A DNA stretch of 15,237 bases, taken from UMGS902 sp045538895 (GTDB taxonomy: Bacteria; Bacillota; Clostridia; Oscillospirales; CAG-272). Below the pieces are notes generated by a model. The model was not told the DNA's origin, did not search any database, and was given only the letters and a program-made list of their open reading frames with translations. The number at the start of each line of letters is the position of its first letter. Positions within the stretch are counted from its first letter, which is position 1. The stretch spans positions 1-15,237 of the forward strand of contig JAZQEH010000114.1 in assembly GCA_045538895.1 (NCBI GenBank). Reading direction: 5' to 3'. This document shows positions 6,287-12,677 of the stretch, piece after piece. The position numbers and the translations under genes are program-made.

Positions 6287-6304
6287 CATTTTCATGGACT
6301 TTTT

Positions 6305-6318
6305 GTGAAAATTTTCAC
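6305..6318. promoter_or_regulatory. 14-bp perfect palindrome just upstream of the htpG promoter
   Basis: GTGAAAATTTTCAC is a perfect 14-bp palindrome ending 6 bases before the -35 box of the htpG promoter. It resembles an operator half-site pair in size and place. It matches neither the CIRCE element (HrcA) nor the direct-repeat CtsR operator. The regulator, if any, is unknown, and AT-rich palindromes also arise by chance. Confidence 0.35.
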
Positions 6319-6324
6319 TTTCGG

Positions 6325-6353
6325 TTGTTTTTTATTTTACTTTAATATATAAT
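6325..6353 (+). promoter_or_regulatory. Sigma-A-type promoter of the htpG operon
   Basis: TTGTTT (6325-6330), a 17-base spacer and a perfect TATAAT (6348-6353) predict a start of transcription near 6360, about 30 bases before the chosen htpG ATG. No CIRCE or CtsR site was found near it, so a housekeeping or otherwise regulated mode is more likely than classical heat-shock repression. Confidence 0.65.
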
Positions 6354-6389
6354 AATAAATTAGAATATACCATGGAAAGGATCCTTAAA

Positions 6390-8246
6390 ATGTCAGAAGA
6401 AATCAAAAATGAAAAAGGCGGTATTTCCGTCGAAACAGAACATATATTCCCCATTATCAAGCGTTGGCTTTACTCGGACAAAGAAATCTTTTTGCGCGAA
6501 ATCGTTTCCAACGCTTCCGATGCTATTACAAAACTTAACAGACTCATTTCGCTTGGCGAAGTACGTGACATTGAATTTGACGTAAGAATAACCGTTAGTG
6601 TTAGCAAAAAGGCACGCACCATTACTGTCAGCGATAACGGACTCGGTATGGATGCCGATGAAGTTAAAAAGTACATCGGCAATATTGCACTTTCGGGTGC
6701 ACTTGAATTCATACAGAAATACGAGGGCGAAAACGAGGGTGCCGCAGACGGCATAATCGGTCACTTCGGTCTTGGCTTTTACTCTGCTTTTATGGTTGCA
6801 GACAAGGTTGACGTTATCAGCCGTTCATACCGTGGCGGCGACAGCGTAAAATGGGAATGCTCGGATGACGGCACGTATGAAATGACCGTACCGTATGACA
6901 AAGAAGAACGCGGCACGGATATCGTTATGCACATAAACGGCGAGGGCGAAGAATACCTTAATCCCACAGCTCTCCGTGCAGTTCTTGAAAAATACTGCTC
7001 GTTTATGCCCATTGAAATCTATTTTGTTGACGAAGACGCTGAAGTAAAAGATGGCGAGGACAAGCCCGAAGAAAAAGCTATCAACGACACCACTCCTCTT
7101 TGGCAAAAGAGCCCGTCGGAATGTACCGATGAAGAATATAAAGCATTCTATCACAAGGTTTTCGGCGACTTTAACGATCCGCTTTTCTGGCTTCACATCA
7201 AGGCAGACTATCCGCTTAATTTCAAGGGTATTCTCTACTTCCCCAAGCTCACACACGAGTTTGCAAGTCTTGAGGGTCAGGTAAAGCTATACTACAATCA
7301 GGTATTTGTTGCCGACAACATCAAAGAAGTTATCCCCGAATACCTCCTTATGCTACGTGGTGTGCTTGACTGTCCCGAGCTTCCGCTTAACGTTTCACGC
7401 AGTTATCTCCAGACCAACGGATATGTTGACAAGATTTCTGCTCACATTGTTAAAAAGGTTGCGGACAAGATAAACTCCCTGTTCAAAAACAGCCGTGAGG
7501 ACTTTGAGGGTATGTGGCCCGATATCAAGACCTTCTGCGAATACGCTGCACTCTGCGACAAAAAGTTCTATGACAAGGCTAAAGATTCGCTCCTTATGGA
7601 GGTTGTTCACGGCGGTTTTGTTACACTCAACGAGTATCTCGAAAACGCAAAGGAAACAAACGAAAATACCGTTTATTACTCCTCTGACATCGAGCTTCAG
7701 GCGCAGTATATTTCAATGCTTGAAGCCAAGGGTATCCAGGTAGTCAAGTTCACGCAGATGATTGACACGCAGTTTGTTCAAATGCTTGAGGGTGCAAACG
7801 AAAACGTGAAATTCAAGCGTGTTGACTCGGATATTACTGACGCACTCAAAGGCGAGGGCGATGCCGAGCATTCCGAAAAGCTTGAAAAGTTATTCCGTGA
7901 TGCCGCAGGTAACGACAAACTCACTGTCAAGTGCGAAAAGCTTTCTGACACCGCCATACCTGCGATTCTCAGCTTCAGCGAAGAAAGCCGCAGAATGGAA
8001 GATATGTTTAAAATCTACGCAGCAGGCGGCATGAATATGGGTAACGGTTTTACCGCTGAGAATACGCTCATAGTCAACATGGACAACCCTATTATAAAAA
8101 AGCTTGCTGAAAATGACGGCGACTTTGACGCACTCCTTGCAAAACAGATTTATTCATTAGCTGTTCTCGGTCAGCGCCGTTTTGACGAAAACGAAATGAA
8201 GAGTTTTCTTGCTTCGAGCTATGAAGTTCTTTCTAAATTGCTATGA
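6390..8246 (+). CDS. htpG: Chaperone HtpG (bacterial Hsp90)
   Basis: HtpG is a cytosolic ATP-dependent dimeric chaperone. The 618-residue protein has the GHKL ATPase domain: FLREIVSNASDA (residues 34-45) with the expected catalytic Glu37 and ATP/Mg-binding Asn41, SDNGLGM (81-87), IALSG in the lid (99-103), GHFGLGFYSAF (124-134) and a GTDIVMHI strand. The middle domain carries PLNFKGILYFP and LPLNVSR near residues 330-337, whose Arg is expected to contact the ATP gamma phosphate. A typical C-terminal dimerisation region follows. I start at 6390 and not at the in-frame ATG at 6372, because GGAAAGGA (6374-6381) is 8 bases before 6390, while nothing like a ribosome site precedes 6372. It heads a four-gene plus-strand operon. 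The next gene overlaps its stop by 4 bases (ATGA). Confidence 0.96.
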   Translation: MSEEIKNEKGGISVETEHIFPIIKRWLYSDKEIFLREIVSNASDAITKLNRLISLGEVRDIEFDVRITVSVSKKARTITVSDNGLGMDADEVKKYIGNIALSGALEFIQKYEGENEGAADGIIGHFGLGFYSAFMVADKVDVISRSYRGGDSVKWECSDDGTYEMTVPYDKEERGTDIVMHINGEGEEYLNPTALRAVLEKYCSFMPIEIYFVDEDAEVKDGEDKPEEKAINDTTPLWQKSPSECTDEEYKAFYHKVFGDFNDPLFWLHIKADYPLNFKGILYFPKLTHEFASLEGQVKLYYNQVFVADNIKEVIPEYLLMLRGVLDCPELPLNVSRSYLQTNGYVDKISAHIVKKVADKINSLFKNSREDFEGMWPDIKTFCEYAALCDKKFYDKAKDSLLMEVVHGGFVTLNEYLENAKETNENTVYYSSDIELQAQYISMLEAKGIQVVKFTQMIDTQFVQMLEGANENVKFKRVDSDITDALKGEGDAEHSEKLEKLFRDAAGNDKLTVKCEKLSDTAIPAILSFSEESRRMEDMFKIYAAGGMNMGNGFTAENTLIVNMDNPIIKKLAENDGDFDALLAKQIYSLAVLGQRRFDENEMKSFLASSYEVLSKLL

Positions 8247-9187
8247 AGTTGCACTTTGAAAACATAAAGAACGTTGTAGATAATTTTACACGCTACTATA
8301 CCACCGAAGCATCTCTTGCAGAGCGGATGAGTGCAAATTTAAGCGAGCTTGCATCCTTTGTTGCCGTAGCCGCAGCAAAGGACGTAAAAAACAAAAGCTT
8401 TTTTACGGAAGACACGCCGTTTGAACCGTATATGCCCAATATTTCTCCGGCAAGCGAATATACAAGCGACGTACTTTGTGAAAACCTTGCACTCGCAAAA
8501 GCGAAGCTCGCTGCTGACGAAAGTGCATATATTGCGGATTTTTGTGACAAGATAACCAAAGAATTAAAAACAAAAGCAAAAATCAAGCCGTCACCGGCAC
8601 TGTTGGTTGGCGGAGATATGTCAAAAACCGCAAGCGGTACTGTTGCTTTTGCCGAAAGCCGTATTCTTGTATCTGCTTTTGCAAAATTCCAGAAAAAGAA
8701 TCCAACGTTAACTCCAACACACGTGCAATCATTTAATGATGCATGTGAGGATGTCAGTGCCGGACTTTGCGACTACTGTATTCTACCGATTGAAAACAGC
8801 CGTGAGGGTACACTTCTTACTGTCTTTGGGCTTATCGAGCGTCACGAGCTTTTTATCAGCCGTGTCTGCAGTGTAGAAAATAATGATATTACAACAAAAT
8901 TTGCATTGCTTTGTCGCAATTTTCGTGGTATAATAGATTCTACAATTATGCAAAGCATTGTTTTGCGTATTTCTTTATTTGATCAGAGCCTTTGGTCGGG
9001 TATTTATACCGGTGCCAACGTGCTTGGCGTAAAGTTTATAAAATCAGCATCGGTGCCGCTTAGCTATTCGGACGGATATGCGCATATATGTACATTTTCC
9101 GCAACCGGAGAAACACTTTTTGCATTTCTGCTGTTTTTATCGGCGATACGTACCGACTATACTATAATAGGTTTATATGACGAGTGA
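8243..9187 (+). CDS. Degenerate prephenate dehydratase-like protein with ACT-like C-terminus
   Basis: I recognise this only by weak resemblance to PheA. Residues 132-222 follow the prephenate dehydratase fold order: a VAF strand, a helix, then SFNDACEDVSAGLCDYCILPIENSREGT, where PIENS (182-186) is the family motif, and ITTKF (216-220) at the place of the catalytic Thr-Arg-Phe. Here Arg is replaced by Lys, and the usual GPxGTF loop after the first strand is missing. Residues about 238-312 look like a worn ACT domain ending in TIIGLYDE, but the GAL and ESRP phenylalanine-binding motifs are not kept. Residues 1-130 are mostly helical-looking and unrecognised. The start overlaps the htpG stop (ATGA) with no clear ribosome site, so translation is probably coupled. 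Catalytic activity is doubtful, and a sensor or relic role is possible. It could also be an unrelated protein with one chance motif. Confidence 0.6.
   Translation: MKLHFENIKNVVDNFTRYYTTEASLAERMSANLSELASFVAVAAAKDVKNKSFFTEDTPFEPYMPNISPASEYTSDVLCENLALAKAKLAADESAYIADFCDKITKELKTKAKIKPSPALLVGGDMSKTASGTVAFAESRILVSAFAKFQKKNPTLTPTHVQSFNDACEDVSAGLCDYCILPIENSREGTLLTVFGLIERHELFISRVCSVENNDITTKFALLCRNFRGIIDSTIMQSIVLRISLFDQSLWSGIYTGANVLGVKFIKSASVPLSYSDGYAHICTFSATGETLFAFLLFLSAIRTDYTIIGLYDE
8906..8934 (+). promoter_or_regulatory. Promoter-like sequence inside the PheA-like gene
   Basis: TTGCTT (8906-8911), a 17-base spacer and a perfect TATAAT (8929-8934), with an extended -10 TG at 8926-8927, lie in the sense direction within the coding sequence. 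Transcription would start near 8941. That would give a shorter message for the TSCPD and phosphosugar mutase genes, independent of htpG. Promoter-like sequences in coding DNA are common by chance, but this one has all three elements. Confidence 0.4.
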
Positions 9188-9437
9188 TATGAAAAAAGAA
9201 TTTGATTACAAAACACGCGGCACTTGCAGCCGTATGATACACGTAACTGTCGAGGACGGAATTGTTACCGACATTCGTTTTATGGGCGGTTGCCACGGCA
9301 ACACTCAAGGCATCTGTGCTCTTGTAAAAGGAATGCAGGCTACCGAGGTCATAGCCCGACTTGAAGGAATTGACTGCGGCGGCAGAGGTACATCCTGCCC
9401 CGACCAGCTTGCCAAGGCATTAAAGGAGAACATCTGA
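9177..9437 (+). CDS. TSCPD domain protein (TIGR03905-type)
   Basis: This small protein consists of a single TSCPD domain, the cysteine-rich module also found at the C-terminus of some class II (adenosylcobalamin) ribonucleotide reductases. The stand-alone form is widespread in Clostridia and has no established function. The 86-residue product shows YKTRGTCSR (11-19), FMGGCHGN (35-42) and CGGRGTSCPD (67-76). Its five cysteines (17, 39, 47, 67, 74) suggest metal or Fe-S binding. The start at 9177 overlaps the previous gene by 11 bases, with AGG 5 bases upstream. An in-frame ATG at 9189, directly after that gene's stop, is a plausible alternative. The last base is shared with the start of the next gene (TGATG). 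Confidence 0.88.
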   Translation: MTSDMKKEFDYKTRGTCSRMIHVTVEDGIVTDIRFMGGCHGNTQGICALVKGMQATEVIARLEGIDCGGRGTSCPDQLAKALKENI

Positions 9438-11161
9438 TGGATTACAAAGCAGAATTTAAAAAATGGATCAACAGTCCTTTTCTTGATGAGGAAAGCAGAA
9501 AAGAACTTTTAGCTATTGAAAACGATGAAGCTGAAAAAGAATTCCGTTTTCTCGGCTATCTTGAGTTCGGCACCGGCGGTCTCCGCGGTACCATGGGTGC
9601 AGGCATTAACAAAATGAACGTTTACACCGTTGCACACGCTACTCAGGGTATGGCTGAAATGATCGCCCTTGAGGGCGGCAACGCAAAAGATAGAGGCGTG
9701 GTTATCGCATGCGACAGCCGTAACAACTCTACCCTTTTTGCAAAGGTTGCGGCAAGCGTTCTCAGTGCAAACGGAATCAAGGCATATATATTTGACGACG
9801 TTCGCCCCACTCCCGAACTTTCTTTCGCAATAAGACATCTCGGTTGTATTGCAGGTATCAACATTACTGCTTCTCACAATCCTAAAGAATACAACGGTTA
9901 CAAGGCATATTGGGAGGACGGTGCGCAGCTTCCCCCCCAGCATGCAAGCGTGGTTTCTGCAAAGACAAAGGAAATCGACATTTTTGAGGGTGTTAAAAAG
10001 GACGATTTTGATGCAGCGGTTGCGGCAGGTAAAATCGTTGTAATCGGCGATGAGGTTGACCGTGTTTACATGCAGAACGTGCTTGCACAGCGTGTAAAGC
10101 TTGATGCAATTTCAAACGTTGCAAACGATTTTGCAGTTGTGTACACTCCTCTACACGGTGCCGGCCACAAGCTCGTTCCCGAAGCACTTACCTCTTGCGG
10201 TGTCACAAAACTTTATACAGTAAAAGAACAGATGGTACTTGACGGCAACTTCCCCACCGTTAAAAAGCCTAATCCCGAGCTCCCCGATGCATTCAATCTC
10301 GGCATTAAGCTTGCAAACGAGGTTGGCAGTGATATTATTGTTGCAACAGACCCCGACAGTGACCGTATGGGTGCAATGACACGTACGTCAGACGGCTCGT
10401 TCGTAACTATCACGGGTAACCAGATGGCTGCCCTTCTCCTTGACTATATCTTCACCGCACTCAAAGAGGGTGACGGAATTCCGAGCGATGCTTATGCAGT
10501 TAAAACTATTGTATCCACCGAGCTTGCAGCAGCAATCTGCAAGGCAAACGGTGTTAAGCTTTATAACGTGCTTACCGGCTTTAAGTTTATCGGTGAGGTA
10601 ATCAAAAACCACGAGGCAGAGGGCAAGGGCACGTTTATGCTCGGCTTTGAAGAAAGCTACGGCTATCTTAAGGGAACGTATGCACGTGACAAGGATGCCG
10701 TTTGTGCGGCTATGCTTGCAGTTGAAATGGCAGCATACTACAAAGCAAAGAACATGACTCTCTATGATGCTCTCCAGAATTTGTACGTTAAGTATGGCTA
10801 CTACGGTGAAAAATCGCTTGACGTTTACATGGAAGGCCTTGACGGCATTGAACGCCGCACAAATACAATGAAGACTCTCCGAGAAAACGCTCCCAAGGAA
10901 ATTTGCGGTAGCAAGGTTGCTTTTGTAGGCGACTACCTCGCAGAAACCATCACCTATGCAGACGGCAAGGTTGAGGGTACCGGACTTCCTAAATCCGATG
11001 TTCTTTACTACGGTCTTGAAAACGGTGACGTTGCGGTTGTACGTCCCTCAGGCACCGAGCCTAAAATCAAAATTTACTATCTTGCAAGCGACAAGACAGC
11101 TGAAGCTCTTGCCGCAAAGCTTGAAAAATACGCTTCTGAAACAGATAAGTTAGTTAAATAA
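9437..11161 (+). CDS. Phospho-sugar mutase (phosphoglucomutase/phosphomannomutase family)
   Basis: Alpha-D-phosphohexomutases interconvert hexose-6-phosphate and hexose-1-phosphate through a phosphoserine, feeding UDP-glucose or GDP-mannose synthesis for wall polymers and glycans. The 574-residue protein has the four family signatures in order: TASHNP (144-149) with the catalytic Ser146, the Mg-binding loop DPDSDR (305-310), the sugar-binding GFEESYG (403-409), and the phosphate-binding RPSGTEPK (536-543). Length and sequence style fit the Bacillota PgcA-type group rather than GlmM, which is about 450 residues. Whether glucose or mannose is preferred cannot be read here. A strong AAAGGAG (9422-9428) sits 8 bases before the ATG. 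The gene overlaps the TSCPD gene by one base, and it is last in the operon, ending at the terminator at 11161-11197. Confidence 0.93.
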   Translation: MDYKAEFKKWINSPFLDEESRKELLAIENDEAEKEFRFLGYLEFGTGGLRGTMGAGINKMNVYTVAHATQGMAEMIALEGGNAKDRGVVIACDSRNNSTLFAKVAASVLSANGIKAYIFDDVRPTPELSFAIRHLGCIAGINITASHNPKEYNGYKAYWEDGAQLPPQHASVVSAKTKEIDIFEGVKKDDFDAAVAAGKIVVIGDEVDRVYMQNVLAQRVKLDAISNVANDFAVVYTPLHGAGHKLVPEALTSCGVTKLYTVKEQMVLDGNFPTVKKPNPELPDAFNLGIKLANEVGSDIIVATDPDSDRMGAMTRTSDGSFVTITGNQMAALLLDYIFTALKEGDGIPSDAYAVKTIVSTELAAAICKANGVKLYNVLTGFKFIGEVIKNHEAEGKGTFMLGFEESYGYLKGTYARDKDAVCAAMLAVEMAAYYKAKNMTLYDALQNLYVKYGYYGEKSLDVYMEGLDGIERRTNTMKTLRENAPKEICGSKVAFVGDYLAETITYADGKVEGTGLPKSDVLYYGLENGDVAVVRPSGTEPKIKIYYLASDKTAEALAAKLEKYASETDKLVK

Positions 11162-11197
11162 AAAAATGGTATCAGTTTTCACTGATACCATTTTTTT
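11161..11197. terminator. Bidirectional intrinsic terminator between convergent operons
   Basis: TGGTATCAGT (11167-11176) and ACTGATACCA (11181-11190) form a perfect 10-bp stem with a TTTC loop, flanked by A6 on the left and T7 on the right. It can therefore stop transcription from both sides. It lies between the stop codons of the phosphosugar mutase (plus) and the membrane protein (minus), overlapping both. Confidence 0.92.
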
Positions 11198-12665
11198 ATT
11201 CATATTTGTATTTATAATTTACCTCGCTTACAAGGTCGCTTGCGATATTTGAAAGATGAACTGCATAGATGATGCCAATAACAAAGTCAATCATCCATAC
11301 AACCTCAAACTTAGGCATATAAACGTATCTGCCGTCACGCAAAGGAATACGCTCGGCATACACAATCAAAAAGAAGTACAGCATGCTCATTATCGCAGTA
11401 ATTACCGAGAACACCCGCATACGAACTATTCTGCCGCCGTATACCTTGTCAAGCGGACGGAAGCTACTCGACACTCCCGTTAGCGTATTCATGCCCGTAT
11501 GCATCCGCACTATTTTCATCATAACTGCGGCTGTCGCCAGCATTACCGCAATAAATGCAATCTGCGTCAGTGCATTTGATGCTACATAGATTGTATAAAG
11601 CCGCTTTGCATTCTGCACGGTATGTACGTCGTGATAATAATAACCAAACGGCGAGAACATACCCGTTTTAAACATTATCATCGCAACAAACGTACAAAGT
11701 GATGTTACAAAGTAAATAACCGACGTAGCCTTAAGCCATTTTGCACCGTCAACATACTTTGCGATTACAAGTGAAGCCGCAAAGAAAAGAATAGCTGAAA
11801 TAAAGTCGGGGATCACGTTAATCTCATCAAGATACAAATCGACCGAGAAAAATGCCGCCGCAGAAACAATAATTGCAAACACATTAACATATCGCATAAT
11901 GAATATGCCTTTGCGTGGCAACACTTTTTCTCTGTACTGCTCTGTCATATGCTTCCAGAATTCACTGTACTTTGCGAGGTGTACCGTATAGCGGCACATT
12001 TTGCAGAGCCATATTACTGCGAATACCACAGCAACTATTGAAAGCAGTACGTAAAGGTGAGGACGGAATCGCACAAGGTCCGGATTGCTCAAATCTATTT
12101 CATCGGCACGGTAGATGTACACAAATTCTGGCAGTGTGCAGCATACCGCTTTTACTGCAATAAATACAGACGTAAACCTTGAAAGTGATTCAATACGCAT
12201 AATGCGTGCAGGGATAGTTTTAATTTTACCGTTTTTTTGTTTTATCTGCTTTTCCGGACGGAGAACCTGCATATAAATAAACTCGCCGCCGTCGTTTCTC
12301 GTGCCAAGATATGCAAGACCTGCAAAAAGCTGTGAAAAAGCACGGATAGCAAACACAACATCAACAACAGCGTAGCAGAAAGCAAGCACAAGCCACATCG
12401 TGCCCTCGTTCATGTTGCTGCCGGTTATCCAGAGTACAACTATAAACGCAGGAAGCTTTGATAGATTTATCCAAAGCAGCGTTATAAATGCTCGCTTTGC
12501 TTCGCCAAGATCATCGCACAAGTCGCCAAGACGGCTTATTGCGAGTATAACAAACAAGCAAGCCAGTGCATCCGGCAGAATATCAAACACATTGATATTC
12601 GGGTTACAGAAAAATACAAACGCAGCAATGAGTAAACCAAAGCTTATAACCTTGTTTTTTCGCAT
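11196..12665 (-). CDS. Multi-pass membrane protein of unknown function with internal repeats
   Basis: I do not recognise a named family. The 489-residue protein has about ten hydrophobic segments separated by basic loops, so it is an integral membrane protein of the cytoplasmic membrane. Three stretches share a pattern of x-I/F-N/E-V, then I-P/I-D followed by a hydrophobic helix and an aliphatic/Asp tail: residues 22-52 (NINVFDILPDALACL), 281-308 (EINVIPDFISAILFF) and 452-480 (KFEVVWMIDFVIGII). This suggests growth by duplication. A basic loop (residues 136-160) with several Lys and Arg residues is probably cytoplasmic. I start at 12665 and not at the longer frame's ATG at 12686, because AAAGGAG (12671-12677) is 5 bases upstream. 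It follows secA directly, with the ribosome site overlapping the secA stop codon, so the two are co-transcribed. No transporter or enzyme motif was seen. Confidence 0.8.
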   Translation of the reverse strand: MRKNKVISFGLLIAAFVFFCNPNINVFDILPDALACLFVILAISRLGDLCDDLGEAKRAFITLLWINLSKLPAFIVVLWITGSNMNEGTMWLVLAFCYAVVDVVFAIRAFSQLFAGLAYLGTRNDGGEFIYMQVLRPEKQIKQKNGKIKTIPARIMRIESLSRFTSVFIAVKAVCCTLPEFVYIYRADEIDLSNPDLVRFRPHLYVLLSIVAVVFAVIWLCKMCRYTVHLAKYSEFWKHMTEQYREKVLPRKGIFIMRYVNVFAIIVSAAAFFSVDLYLDEINVIPDFISAILFFAASLVIAKYVDGAKWLKATSVIYFVTSLCTFVAMIMFKTGMFSPFGYYYHDVHTVQNAKRLYTIYVASNALTQIAFIAVMLATAAVMMKIVRMHTGMNTLTGVSSSFRPLDKVYGGRIVRMRVFSVITAIMSMLYFFLIVYAERIPLRDGRYVYMPKFEVVWMIDFVIGIIYAVHLSNIASDLVSEVNYKYKYE

Positions 12666-12670
12666 ATTTG

Positions 12671-12677
12671 CTCCTTT
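12671..12677 (-). promoter_or_regulatory. Ribosome binding site that fixes the membrane protein start
   Basis: AAAGGAG on the minus strand, 5 bases before the ATG at 12665, overlaps the TAA stop of secA. It excludes the in-frame ATG at 12686, which would lie within the secA coding region, as the preferred start. Confidence 0.8.

Noticed and set aside
6372..6389. Upstream in-frame ATG for htpG
   Set aside because: There is no ribosome site before 6372, whereas GGAAAGGA is ideally placed for the ATG at 6390.
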